NCBI GenBank assembly: GCA_009773755.1
Contig: WSZJ01000069.1
Coordinates: forward strand, 1-34,830
Length of the DNA stretch: 34,830 bases
Direction: 5' to 3'
Origin: Planctomycetota bacterium
GTDB lineage: Bacteria > Planctomycetota > MHYJ01 > WSZJ01
Shown here: positions 16,018-26,505 of the stretch, piece after piece
Layout: each line of letters starts with the position of its first letter
How positions within the stretch are numbered: the first letter of the stretch is position 1
Made by a program: the position numbers and the translations under genes
Notes under the pieces: model-generated
The model's input: only the letters and a program-made list of their open reading frames with translations
What the model was told of the DNA's origin: nothing
Databases searched by the model: none

Positions 16018-16890
16018 ATGGCCGAGGAACCCGTGGTCAGCCCGGTGGCGGGAGACGGCGGTGGAAGCGCCGCGGCGCCCCCGTCGCGTCCGCCCGCCGC
16101 CGCCTACGCGGCGCACCGCCAGCCGCATCCGGAACAGCCGCCGCTTCCCGTCCCCGCGGACCACGCGGCCGCGCACGGGAAGCTCTCCGGAATCAGCGTC
16201 ATCGTGACGGCGTACAACGAGGAAGGATCGCTTGAGGACGTCGTCGAAGCGGTCCGCCGGGTGGCGCCGCAGATTGCCGTGAAGCACGAGATTTTGATCA
16301 TCGACGACGGCTCGCGCGACAGGACGCCGGATATCGGCAACCGCCTGGCGGAAAAATACCCCGGCGAAGTCAGGACGATCCACCATCCGTTCAACCTAGG
16401 ATTTGGCGGCGCGCAGAAGTCCGGCTTCCTTCATTCGCGCTATGAGTGGTGCTCGCTGGTGCCCGGCGACCACCAGTTCTACCCCGAGGATCTTGCGCAT
16501 TTTCTGCCGTTCACCGCGGACGCCGACATCGTCGTCGGCTATCGCGTCGGCCGGAAGGACTCAAAGATGCGACAGCTGAACACCAAGGCGTTCCGCTTCA
16601 TCATGCGCATCCTGTTCGGCGTGACGCTTCGCGACATCAACTGGGTGAAACTTTTCCGGAAGAGTCTCGTCGCCGGCCTCGATCTCGAATTCCGCGGGAT
16701 CGGCGTCGACGCCGAGGTCGTCGTGAAGGCCGCGCGCAACGGCTGCCGCTTCGCCGAAACCCAGGTCGGCTACCATCCGCGGCGGACGGGGGTGTCGACG
16801 GGGGACAAGTTCATCAACGTGGCGATCACGATTCTCGAGCTCGTTTACCTGTGGTGGACGGTCGGGAGGGCGAGGCGGCCGAGACCATGA
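16018..16890 (+). CDS. Family 2 glycosyltransferase, polyprenyl-phosphate (DPM1/ArnC-like) type
   Basis: Protein of 290 aa. An Ala/Pro-rich low-complexity leader (1-55) precedes the GT-A catalytic domain: SVIVTAYNEEGSLEDVVEAV (from 60), IIDDGSRD (94-101), FNLGFGGAQKSG, and VPGDHQF (148-154), which corresponds to the DxD/DGDxQ segment. GYRVGRKDSKMRQLN is typical of dolichol/undecaprenyl-phosphate sugar transferases. A single hydrophobic segment lies near the C-terminus (ITILELVYLWW). By family, it should move a sugar from a nucleotide to a polyprenyl phosphate on the cytoplasmic face, making the donor for the ArnT-like enzyme. The gene follows the frame-repaired dehydrogenase by 5 nt. The apparent 638-aa fusion with it is an artefact of the frameshift. 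The start Met is uncertain because of the low-complexity leader. Confidence 0.85.
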   Translation: MAEEPVVSPVAGDGGGSAAAPPSRPPAAAYAAHRQPHPEQPPLPVPADHAAAHGKLSGISVIVTAYNEEGSLEDVVEAVRRVAPQIAVKHEILIIDDGSRDRTPDIGNRLAEKYPGEVRTIHHPFNLGFGGAQKSGFLHSRYEWCSLVPGDHQFYPEDLAHFLPFTADADIVVGYRVGRKDSKMRQLNTKAFRFIMRILFGVTLRDINWVKLFRKSLVAGLDLEFRGIGVDAEVVVKAARNGCRFAETQVGYHPRRTGVSTGDKFINVAITILELVYLWWTVGRARRPRP

Positions 16891-17999
16891 AGAGTTTCGA
16901 GCTGCGGTTTGAGGAGGGAGCGGGGCCCGCGTGGATGGCCGGGCGGGTGGCGACTGTGTTTGGCGAAGCGGGTTCGATCGAAGGACAGTCGGTAGCCTGG
17001 AGTCGGGAGTCGGGAGCAAAAACTTCCGTGGTGGCGGAGGTTGGAGGCCAATTGCGGTGTGCTTTCGACGCGCGGGCCGCGCTCGAGGTGCTGCGGACGG
17101 AGTCCTATCGGGAGCCGGCGAAACCTGTGACGCGTTTTCTTCCATTTCACTACCACAAGGTTCCCGGCGTCCTGCGCATCAAGATCGGGCAGGCGCTCGC
17201 GGCGATGGAGAAGCCGGGGTTTCCGGCATGGCCGATTGATCCGTCCGGGGACGCGCTGCGCTGGCTCCTCGGCGAGCGCGGAGGGGAGTGGCCCGGTGGT
17301 AAGAAGTTCGCGCTCGTCCTGAGCCACGACGTCGACACCGCGGACGGAATGCAGTTCGCGCCTCGGCTGCTCGACATCGAGGCGCGGCATGGCGTCCCGG
17401 CTGTCTATTCTCTCGTGACCTCGACCTACGCGATCGAAAAGAAATTCCTCCGCGACGTCCTCGCCGCGGGAGGCGAGATCGCCTGGCACAGCGACCTTCA
17501 CGACAACCGGATTGCTTTCGAGGACGAACCCGGCATCCGCTGCCGCATCGAAAGCGCTCGAGGGTTCCTCGAGGAATTCGACGTCCGTGGCTTCCGCTCG
17601 CCGTCTCTCTGCCGAACCCCGACTCTCCTCCGCGTGGCGGCCGAGCGCTTCACCTGGGACTCCTCCATTCCCGACACCGGCCCGGGCGGCGGTTGCGCCT
17701 CTGTGCAGCCCTTCCTTGTCGGGTCGATGCTGGAAGTGCCCCTCACGCTTCCGATGGATGCCGACCTTGTCTTCCGCCGCCGCGATCCGAAGACGTGGCC
17801 CGACGCGTGGATGGAAAAAGCGCGCTTCATCCGCGACGTCGGCGGCTGCGCGGTCCTCTGTACCCATCCGGAAACGCACTTCTCAGGCCACCGTGCGGCG
17901 TGGGAGGCGTACGACGAATTCCTGAAGCGGGTGAAGGAGCTGGATCCGTGGATTTGCGTGCCGAGAGCGATTGCGGCGCGAACGAAGGAAGCGGCATAG
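16887..17999 (+). CDS. NodB/CE4-type polysaccharide deacetylase family protein
   Basis: Protein of 370 aa with no signal peptide. CE4 metal and catalytic motifs are recognisable: LSHDVDT (145-151, catalytic and metal Asp), EIAWHSDLHDN (197-207, metal His201/His205), RGFRSPSL (234-241), TWDSS (256-260) and LCTHPETH (324-331). The SHDVD form is common in capsule and lipopolysaccharide clusters. ArnD, of the same superfamily, removes the N-formyl group from lipid-linked Ara4N on the cytoplasmic face; a matching role on an N-acyl amino sugar is the inference here. The start overlaps the GT2 stop (ATGA). An in-frame heptamer run (about 16996-17016) encodes WSRESG at residues 38-43, possibly an inserted repeat. 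Confidence 0.85.
   Translation: MKSFELRFEEGAGPAWMAGRVATVFGEAGSIEGQSVAWSRESGAKTSVVAEVGGQLRCAFDARAALEVLRTESYREPAKPVTRFLPFHYHKVPGVLRIKIGQALAAMEKPGFPAWPIDPSGDALRWLLGERGGEWPGGKKFALVLSHDVDTADGMQFAPRLLDIEARHGVPAVYSLVTSTYAIEKKFLRDVLAAGGEIAWHSDLHDNRIAFEDEPGIRCRIESARGFLEEFDVRGFRSPSLCRTPTLLRVAAERFTWDSSIPDTGPGGGCASVQPFLVGSMLEVPLTLPMDADLVFRRRDPKTWPDAWMEKARFIRDVGGCAVLCTHPETHFSGHRAAWEAYDEFLKRVKELDPWICVPRAIAARTKEAA
16996..17016. repeat. Three GGGAGTC-type heptamers inside the deacetylase gene
   Basis: CTGGAGT CGGGAGT CGGGAGC, 21 nt and so frame-neutral, in a poorly conserved N-terminal part of the protein. It is the only member of the heptamer family seen within a coding region. Confidence 0.6.
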
Positions 18000-18011
18000 G
18001 GAGGAGAAGTC

Positions 18012-18614
18012 GTGACAGAACCTGAGGCCAACCACGACTCCGGAGTCATCATCGGTTACAAGACAGGCCGGAACATCGCCGACCGCTCAGTCTCGCTCGG
18101 CCCCGGCGCGACGCTTCGCAGCAACACCGTGATCTACGAAGGCGTGAAGATCGGCAAAGGCCTTCAGACCGGGCACAATGTGGTGATCCGGGAGGAGAAC
18201 ACGATCGGCGACGAGACGAGCATCTGGAGCAACTCCGTGATCGATTACGGGTGCCGGATCGGGAGCCGCGTGCGCATTCACACGAACGTCTACATTTGTC
18301 AGCACTCGACGATCGAGGACGACGCGTTCATCGGCCCCGGCGTCAGCTTCGCGAATGACCCGTATCCGGTGCAGAACAAGGTGCTCCAGGGCCCGACCGT
18401 GAAAAGGGGCGCGCGCGTCGGGCTGAACGTCACGCTCCTGCCGGGCGTCGTGATCGGCGAGAACGCGGTGATCGGCGCGGGGAGCGTGGTGACGAAAGAC
18501 GTGCCGCCGGGCCGCCTGTGGTTCGGAAACCCCGCGAAAGACCGCGGGCCGATCCAGGCGTTGAAGGACGAGAAGGGAAATCCCGTCTACGACGCCGAGG
18601 GGAGGAGGCTGTAG
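18012..18614 (+). CDS. Left-handed beta-helix (hexapeptide) acyltransferase, WbpD/WlbB-like
   Basis: Protein of 200 aa made almost wholly of hexapeptide repeats ([76 protein letters not shown]). It ends in the family signature [16 protein letters not shown]...GNPAKD. Close relatives N-acetylate amino sugars on nucleotide diphosphates using acetyl-CoA, next to Gfo/Idh and DegT genes, as in WbpB-WbpD-WbpE. The GTG start has a strong Shine-Dalgarno (GGAGGAG at 18000-18006). It sits 12 nt after the deacetylase and 2 nt before the aminotransferase. The likely reaction is N-acetylation of the 3-amino group made by the next gene's product; the acyl donor is not provable from sequence. Confidence 0.88.
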   Translation: MTEPEANHDSGVIIGYKTGRNIADRSVSLGPGATLRSNTVIYEGVKIGKGLQTGHNVVIREENTIGDETSIWSNSVIDYGCRIGSRVRIHTNVYICQHSTIEDDAFIGPGVSFANDPYPVQNKVLQGPTVKRGARVGLNVTLLPGVVIGENAVIGAGSVVTKDVPPGRLWFGNPAKDRGPIQALKDEKGNPVYDAEGRRL

Positions 18615-18616
18615 AG

Positions 18617-19738
18617 ATGAGCGTGCCGGCCGCATCGATCCCGCTGGTCGACCTGAAAGCCCAGTTCGCTTCCATCGGAAACGAGCTGAAGGAGGCGACG
18701 GTCAAGGCGCTCGAGCGCGGGGACTACATCCTCGGTGGGGAAGTCGCGGAGTTCGAGAAGGAATTCGCGGCCTGGTCGGGGACGAAGCACTGCGTGGCGT
18801 GCGCGAGCGGGACGGACGCGCTGATGCTGGCGTTTCGCGCGCTGGGCATCGGCGCGGGAGACGAGGTCGTGATGCAGGCGAACACGTTCATCGCGACGCC
18901 GCTCGGCGCCGTCCTCGGCGGCGCGCGGCCGGCGTTCGCGGACGCCGACGCCGCGACCATGCAGGTCGACCTCGCTTCGATGGAGAAAGCGATCACGCCG
19001 AAAACGAAAGCGCTCGTGCCGGTGCATCTGTACGGGCAGGCGGTCGACATGGATCGCGTGAACGCGCTCGGGAAAAAGCACGGCCTCGCCGTCGTCGAGG
19101 ACGCCGCGCAGGCGCACGGGGCGAAATGGAAGGGGAAACCGGTGGGTTCGTTCGGCGACGTCGCCGCGTGGTCTTTCTACCCCGGCAAAAATCTCGGGGC
19201 AGCGGGGGACGGAGGTGCGCTGACGACCCATCGCGACGACATCGCCGCGAAGCTGAAACTGCTGCGCAACTACGGGTCGGTCGTGAAGTACGTGCACGAC
19301 AGCTTCGGCACGAACTCGCGCCTCGATACGCTTCAGGCCGCGGTCCTGCGCGTGAAGCTGCGGCACCTCGACAAGTGGGTCGCCGCGAGGCGGGCCGCGG
19401 CGCGGCGGTACCGGGAGCTGCTCGGAGGAATCAAAGGCGTGGTCCTGCCGCCGGAATGTCCGGTAGAAGAGCACTGCTGGCATCTCTACGTCGTGAGGGT
19501 AGAAGAGAGAGATCGCGTGCTCAAGCAACTGCAGGAAGCGGGCGTCGGCGCGGGGATTCACTACCCGATCCCGTGTCATCTGCAGGGCGCGATGAGAGAG
19601 TATGGATACAGGAAAGGCGATTTCCCGGATTCTGAGGCGATGGCGCCGAACCTGCTGAGCCTGCCGATTTACGCGGAGATTACGGGAGAGCAGCAGAAGA
19701 AAGTGGCGGAAGAACTGGCGAAGGCGGTGAAGAAATGA
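18617..19738 (+). CDS. DegT/DnrJ/EryC1-family PLP-dependent sugar aminotransferase
   Basis: Protein of 373 aa with the full family signature: IPLVDLKAQF start, GTDALMLAF (65-73, phosphate binding), QANTFIATPLG (88-98), VVEDAAQAHGAKWKGK (159-174, PLP-contacting Asp162 and Gln165), and SFYPGKNLGAAGDGGALTT with Schiff-base Lys191. GIHYPIPCHLQ is present near the C-terminus. It should convert a keto-sugar nucleotide to an amino sugar using glutamate. With a Gfo/Idh dehydrogenase (GnnA, WbpB) the ketone is at C3, so a 3-amino or 2,3-diamino sugar is expected (GnnB, WbpE/WlbC analogues). ATG is 2 nt after the previous stop, with GGAGGAGG upstream at 18601-18608. Confidence 0.92.
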   Translation: MSVPAASIPLVDLKAQFASIGNELKEATVKALERGDYILGGEVAEFEKEFAAWSGTKHCVACASGTDALMLAFRALGIGAGDEVVMQANTFIATPLGAVLGGARPAFADADAATMQVDLASMEKAITPKTKALVPVHLYGQAVDMDRVNALGKKHGLAVVEDAAQAHGAKWKGKPVGSFGDVAAWSFYPGKNLGAAGDGGALTTHRDDIAAKLKLLRNYGSVVKYVHDSFGTNSRLDTLQAAVLRVKLRHLDKWVAARRAAARRYRELLGGIKGVVLPPECPVEEHCWHLYVVRVEERDRVLKQLQEAGVGAGIHYPIPCHLQGAMREYGYRKGDFPDSEAMAPNLLSLPIYAEITGEQQKKVAEELAKAVKK

Positions 19739-19792
19739 AGGAACCAGGCGCAGGCATGGGAGGAGTGACGGTGACTTACGGAGGTAACGGCA

Positions 19793-19830
19793 ATTTAGAA
19801 TTCATAATTATAAATTATAAAGTATAAATT
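19793..19830. repeat. AT-rich ATAAATT heptamer array
   Basis: TAGAATT, CATAATT, ATAAATT, ATAAAGT, ATAAATT in perfect 7-nt register, ending 14 nt before the ATG at 19844. TATAAA recurs at 19809, 19816 and 19823, so it may serve as a promoter; no -35 consensus is evident. Confidence 0.75.
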
Positions 19831-19843
19831 GACCTCTCCTGCG

Positions 19844-20632
19844 ATGACTCACCTCACCCTCATCATCCCCCTCTTCAACCGCCCGAACACTCTCTCCCGG
19901 ATTCTCCGCGCCCTCGACGCCCAGACTCTCGCATCCTCCCGCTTTGAAACTATCTTCGTCGATGACTCCGGCCCTGAGTCTTATCCCATTCAGGAATCCG
20001 TACTCAACTCCTCGCCTCCGAAGTACCGCTGGACTCTCCTCAACACCGGTCTCCCCCGCGACGTGAACGGCGTCTCCGTCGCCCGCAACAAGGCCATCCG
20101 CGCCGCCAGGGGAAGCGTGATCGTCTTCATGGACGACGATTGCGTCCCCAACCCGCACCTCCTCGAAGAGCACCTCAAGGCCCACGACGCCGACCCGGAT
20201 CTCGCCGCCGTCGGCAATCGTTCCGAGGACGAGAAAATTCTCTCTCTCGCCCCTCCGATCCCGATCCTCCGCGACAAATGCGCCCGCGAAGCCGCCAAGT
20301 CCGCCAAAGGCGAGCTCGGCCCCGGCTCGTTCGTCACCGCCAACGCTTCCGCGAAAACAAAACATCTTCTCGCCGCCGGCCTTTTCGACGAGTCCTTCGC
20401 CAAACGCGGCGAGTACGGCTACGAAGACCGCGATCTCGGCGCCCGCCTCCTCAAGGCCGGCGCGAAACTCCGCTTCCTCCCCGACGCCGCCGTCTGGATC
20501 GCGCCGAAGGAATCGGACCCGTGGGCGGGGAAGCGCGAACAAGCGCAGGCCGCGGCGCGCGCGCGCTACCACCAGAAGCACGACGGCGCGCTGAAGAAGG
20601 CCGTGCGGAAACTGTTCGGGAAGAAGAAGTGA
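19844..20632 (+). CDS. Family 2 glycosyltransferase (GT-A)
   Basis: Protein of 262 aa. LTLIIPLFNRPNTLSRIL opens the GT-A fold, VDDSG follows, GVSVARNKAIRAARG leads to the metal-binding MDDDC, and the acceptor-side motif GYEDRDLGARLLKAG is near residue 200. These fit the glycosyltransferases of the chondroitin polymerase/GalNAc-transferase type that extend glycans. The C-terminus is very basic (KKAVRKLFGKKK), which suggests membrane-surface association. It is separated from the preceding operon by 105 nt and the AT-rich array, so it may have its own promoter. Codons are markedly C-ending (CTC, CGC, GCC), unlike the preceding genes. ATG at 19844 is preferred; a TTG at 19829 is in frame inside the repeat. 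Confidence 0.87.
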   Translation: MTHLTLIIPLFNRPNTLSRILRALDAQTLASSRFETIFVDDSGPESYPIQESVLNSSPPKYRWTLLNTGLPRDVNGVSVARNKAIRAARGSVIVFMDDDCVPNPHLLEEHLKAHDADPDLAAVGNRSEDEKILSLAPPIPILRDKCAREAAKSAKGELGPGSFVTANASAKTKHLLAAGLFDESFAKRGEYGYEDRDLGARLLKAGAKLRFLPDAAVWIAPKESDPWAGKREQAQAAARARYHQKHDGALKKAVRKLFGKKK

Positions 20633-20637
20633 ACGAC

Positions 20638-20665
20638 GAGTTGCGGGTTGCGGGTTGCGAGTTGC
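20638..20665. repeat. GGGTTGC heptamer array
   Basis: GAGTTGC, GGGTTGC, GGGTTGC, GAGTTGC, in perfect register, starting 5 nt after the GT2 stop. AGGAAAGGC just downstream pairs with GCCTTTCCT at 20766, bracketing the terminator. Confidence 0.8.
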
Positions 20666-20731
20666 GAGGAAAGGCAACCGCCAGCAGGTCGCGTGAGGAG
20701 AGGAGTGTCTGTCGCCGCTGAAATAGAAGAA

Positions 20732-20752
20732 GCCGCCCGTGGTCCGGGCGGC
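20732..20752. terminator. Bidirectional terminator between convergent genes
   Basis: GCCGCCCG (20732-20739) and CGGGCGGC (20745-20752) form an 8-bp stem with a 5-nt loop, between the convergent GT2 and pyrophosphatase genes. On the minus strand it is followed by a pyrimidine-rich TTCTTCTATTTC tract. Confidence 0.7.
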
Positions 20753-20770
20753 CTCTGTTGTATGGCCTTT

Positions 20771-20801
20771 CCTACCCCCTACCTCCTACGCACTACTCAC
20801 T
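20771..20801. repeat. Copy of the GTAGTGA-type array (matches 8956-8986)
   Basis: 30 of 31 bases match 8956-8986. The last bases overlap the stop codon (20797-20799) of the pyrophosphatase gene, so the repeat abuts and supplies that stop. Confidence 0.85.
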
Positions 20802-23421
20802 TCGCGGCCGTGTCATCCATCGACATGCCTTCCTTCTTCGACTGCCAGATCGCCCACGCCAGCGCCGCGGCGGACACGGCGACGGCGATGAACCAGAGCG
20901 CGTTGAGCGGCTGGACGACGAAGGTCTCCGGGAGTTTGTAGCCGATGTCGCGGGCCTTTTCGGTCACCTTGTTCACGACCCCCTGGTCGTAGACGAGCAT
21001 GAGCGGCACCGTGAGGATGCTGACCATGTTCATGACCTTGAGAAGCGGGTTGACCGCGGGGCCGGCCGTGTCTTTCAGCGGGTCGCCGACGGTGTCGCCG
21101 GTGACGGACGCCTTGTGTTTTTCAGAGCCCTTGCCGGTGTTGGCTTCAGCGTTGCGCGGCTCGTCCTCGACGGTCTTCTTGGCGTTGTCCCAGGCGCCGC
21201 CCGAATTGCACATGAACGAAGCGATCAGCTGGCCGACGACGATGGCGCCCGCGAGGAAGCCGGCGAGAGCGATCGGGCCGAGGAGGAAGCCGACGAGGAC
21301 CGGCAGGAAGACCGCAAGGAACGCGGGGCCGACCAGTTCCTTCTGCGCGGACGACGTGCAGATGTTCACCACTCGCGCGTAGTCCGGTTTCTTCGTTCCG
21401 GCCCAGATCTCCTTGTCCCGGAACTGCACGCGGCACTCGTTCACGATCAGGTACGCCGCCCGGCCGACCGCGCGGATGGTCATTGAACTGAAGAGCATCG
21501 GGGCCGCGCCGCCGATGAGCATGCCGATCAGCAGCTTCGGGTCGGAGACGGACAGGAGGCCGGCGACGAGGTCAAAGAGCCGGATGTCGAGCGCCGTGCT
21601 CTCCCCACCTCCCCCTGACCCGATGACCGTGATGTACGACGCGAAGAGCGAAACCGCCGCGATGACCGCGGAGCCGATTGCGACTCCCTTTGTGACCGCC
21701 TTCGTCGTGTTCCCGACCGCGTCCAGGTCCGAAAGAATCTGGCGCGCTTCCTTGTACTTCTCCTCGCCCATCGCCTTCCGGTCGTAACCCATTTCGCCGA
21801 TCCCGTTGGCGTTGTCCGCAACCGGGCCGAAGACGTCCATCGAGATCGTGTTGCCCGTCAGCGTGAGCATCCCGATGCCGCACATCGCGACGCCGTACGC
21901 CACGAAGATCCCGTTCGACCCTGCATAGACCATGACGGAAGCGAAGATCGCGGCGCAGAGCACGACCGCGGTCCAGACCGCCGACTCGTACCCGACCGCA
22001 AAACCCTCGATGATGTTCGTCGCGTGCCCCGTCGTGCAGTTCTTCACCATCCCCTTCACCGGCGGATATTCCGTCCCTGTGAAATACTCCGTCACGCGGT
22101 TCAGCGCCACGCAGAGGATGACGCCGACGAGGCACGTGTATGCGGGCCGCATGTCGAGCGTACTCGTGATCACGCCCGCCGCGTCCTTCTGCACCATCCC
22201 CCACGTCGCCCAGCCCGGCAGCTTCTGAAGATACTCCCAGGTCGACGCCGTGACGTTGCCGGCCGTGAAGTGCAGGTAGTAGTACCCGAGGATGATGAAC
22301 CCGACGACCGAGATGCTCGAGCCGACGATGAACCCGAAGTTGATCGACTTCATCGCTTCGCCCACGTTCCCCTTGTCGCCGGCCTTGACGAGGTACGTCG
22401 AACAGATGGAGGCGATGACGCCGATCGCGCGCACGAGCACCGGGAACATGACGCCGATGTGCCCGAAGCACGCCCAGCCGAGAATCATCGCCGCGACGAT
22501 CGTGACCTCGTAAGACTCGAAGATGTCCGACGCCATCCCGGCGCAATCGCCGACGTTGTCGCCTACGTTGTCGGCGATCGTCGCCGCGTTGCGCGGGTCG
22601 TCCTCCGGGATGTCCTTCTCCACCTTGCCCACCAGGTCGGCGCCAACGTCCGCCGCTTTCGTGTAGATGCCGCCGCCTACGCGCATGAACAGCGCCAGAA
22701 GCGTGCCGCCAAAGCCGAAACCCAGAAGCGCTTCATACGCATGCTCGCCGTAAGCCATGAAGATGATCGTGCCGCCGAGGAGCCCGAGCCCGTCCGTCAG
22801 CATTCCGGTGATCGTTCCCGTGCGATACCCCAGCATCAGCGCGCGCCCGAACCCGACCGGCGCCGCCGCCGCGACTCGCAGGTTTCCGATCGTCGCCAGC
22901 CGCATCCCGACAAACCCGACCGTCCCCGAGAAGATCGCTCCCATCAGGAACGCGAGCGCGCGCCCCCATGCGAACGGGTCGCTCATCCCCAGCTTCGACG
23001 TCATCGCCTTGGTCGCGAACAGAACCACGACCAGCACACCGATCAGCACCGCGACCGTCCCGAGCTGCCGCTTCAGATAGGCGTCCGCTCCCTCCCGGAT
23101 CGCCCGCGCCACCTCCTGCATCTTCGGCGTCCCCGGGTCCGCTCTTCGAATCTGCCCCATCAGCGCCCAGGCGTACAGAAGCCCCGCTAGCGCCGTCAGC
23201 AGCACGACGAACAGAAGCACGCGCTCCGTGCCCGTGAACGAGCTGTCCTCGCGCATGAATCCGAACAGGTGGAATTCCGCTTCCCCGTGCGCCGCGGCAG
23301 CAGGCCCGGCGGCCGCCGGCGCGGAAGCGGCGTCAGACCGCATCCCGTACCCGGCCGCGACCACGCACATGAGGACGAACGACCACAAAACCCGGGACTT
23401 CAGCAACGACCGGCGCCTCAT
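20797..23421 (-). CDS. hppA: Membrane-bound proton-pumping pyrophosphatase, K+-independent type
   Basis: Integral membrane pump of 874 aa with about 16 TM helices; it hydrolyses PPi and moves cations out of the cytoplasm. The catalytic segment is canonical (DVGADLVGKVEKDIPEDDPRN then NVGDNVGDCAGMASDIFE), as are DVFGPVADNANGIGEM and the last acidic set SGGAWDNAKK...VTGDTVGDPLKDT. The K+ determinant reads GNTTKAVT, with Lys and Thr at the positions known to mark K+-independent H+ pumps (Ala and Gly/Ala in K+-dependent ones). An extra N-terminal hydrophobic segment and Ala-rich region (1-65) precede the core, making it longer than the usual 660-770 aa. TAGGAGG precedes the ATG. It has its own promoter at 23496-23523. 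Confidence 0.95.
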   Translation of the reverse strand: MRRRSLLKSRVLWSFVLMCVVAAGYGMRSDAASAPAAAGPAAAAHGEAEFHLFGFMREDSSFTGTERVLLFVVLLTALAGLLYAWALMGQIRRADPGTPKMQEVARAIREGADAYLKRQLGTVAVLIGVLVVVLFATKAMTSKLGMSDPFAWGRALAFLMGAIFSGTVGFVGMRLATIGNLRVAAAAPVGFGRALMLGYRTGTITGMLTDGLGLLGGTIIFMAYGEHAYEALLGFGFGGTLLALFMRVGGGIYTKAADVGADLVGKVEKDIPEDDPRNAATIADNVGDNVGDCAGMASDIFESYEVTIVAAMILGWACFGHIGVMFPVLVRAIGVIASICSTYLVKAGDKGNVGEAMKSINFGFIVGSSISVVGFIILGYYYLHFTAGNVTASTWEYLQKLPGWATWGMVQKDAAGVITSTLDMRPAYTCLVGVILCVALNRVTEYFTGTEYPPVKGMVKNCTTGHATNIIEGFAVGYESAVWTAVVLCAAIFASVMVYAGSNGIFVAYGVAMCGIGMLTLTGNTISMDVFGPVADNANGIGEMGYDRKAMGEEKYKEARQILSDLDAVGNTTKAVTKGVAIGSAVIAAVSLFASYITVIGSGGGGESTALDIRLFDLVAGLLSVSDPKLLIGMLIGGAAPMLFSSMTIRAVGRAAYLIVNECRVQFRDKEIWAGTKKPDYARVVNICTSSAQKELVGPAFLAVFLPVLVGFLLGPIALAGFLAGAIVVGQLIASFMCNSGGAWDNAKKTVEDEPRNAEANTGKGSEKHKASVTGDTVGDPLKDTAGPAVNPLLKVMNMVSILTVPLMLVYDQGVVNKVTEKARDIGYKLPETFVVQPLNALWFIAVAVSAAALAWAIWQSKKEGMSMDDTAAK

Positions 23422-23495
23422 GCATCCTCCTAGGTGGCTTGATATTGCGGTGCGCCGGAGCGTGAATTCCAGTTTCTCCCCGGCGGGGTCGGCGG

Positions 23496-23523
23496 ATTGT
23501 AGGCGAAGCCGATGCAATGTCTA
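23496..23523 (-). promoter_or_regulatory. Sigma-70-type promoter for the K+-independent pyrophosphatase
   Basis: On the minus strand TAGACA (23523-23518), a 16-bp spacer, then TACAAT (23501-23496). The predicted start is about 68 nt before the ATG at 23421. Confidence 0.6.
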
Positions 23524-23618
23524 ATGGGAGTTGACAGCATTTCTTCCTGCGACGGGGGAAGTTGCCACGGAGGTCTCAACGGTTCGTTTCGCAGATCTCA
23601 CGCTTTGAATGAACGAAT

Positions 23619-23763
23619 CTGAAAGCGCGAGCAAGAGTCGCACGAGGACGTGCGGCGCGGGCCCGGTCGGCGCGCGCCCGCACTCTTGCGACTCCACCTC
23701 AGCCTTCTTCGCGCGCCGGTCGGGCCTGCGCCGCGCGCCGCAGGGCGATTCTTGCTCGCGCTT

Positions 23764-23767
<4 letters not shown>
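23619..23767. repeat. Long palindrome between the two pyrophosphatase genes
   Basis: Outer arms 23619-23641 and 23745-23767 match at 22 of 23 bases. Inner GC-rich arms of about 24 bp (starting near 23652 and ending near 23734) pair with 3 mismatches around a ~33-nt loop. The outer arm contains the stop codon of the upstream pyrophosphatase. There is no U-tract in the direction of transcription, so it is not a standard terminator; a mobile palindrome or RNA-processing structure is possible. Confidence 0.75.
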
Positions 23768-26274
<2,507 letters not shown>

Positions 26275-26368
26275 TCCTGCTCCTTTGGTGTTTAAAGCCG
26301 AGGGGTGTGGAAGTTCGGGGAGCCCGCCTGCGTGAAACGGGCCACCTTCCGGGATATTGGGGGCGGTA

Positions 26369-26397
26369 TCTCTATCACAGGGTCTGATCAGGGTCAA
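26369..26397 (-). promoter_or_regulatory. Probable sigma-70 promoter for the divergent pyrophosphatase
   Basis: On the minus strand TTGACC (26397-26392), a 17-bp spacer, then TAGAGA (26374-26369). The -35 is good and the -10 weak. It would give a leader of about 88 nt. Confidence 0.45.
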
Positions 26398-26505
26398 CAG
26401 TCAGGGATCCGGCGGGCAGAACCCGGGATGTCCATTCCTGCGGACACGCTCCGCTTCCGGTCGGCAGAGCCAGCGCGGCGCCGCGCCAGTCCGCGCGCCG
26501 GATCG

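Noticed and set aside
14974-16890. A single 638-aa dehydrogenase-glycosyltransferase fusion protein
   Set aside because: The family C-terminus is encoded in the +1 frame and stops at 16012, just before an ATG that starts the GT2. The joining region in the open frame is Arg/Pro-rich and non-homologous, so this is a frameshift artefact.
16887-19844. Capsule or O-antigen polymerisation locus
   Set aside because: No Wzx/Wzy, Wza/Wzc or initiating sugar-phosphate transferase is present. The ArnT-like, GT2 and deacetylase set fits a lipid-carrier modification route better.
26473-26486. Perfect 14-bp GC palindrome after trmD as a terminator
   Set aside because: GCGCGGCGCCGCGC leaves no loop when folded and has no U-tract. 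Such sequences are expected by chance at this GC content.
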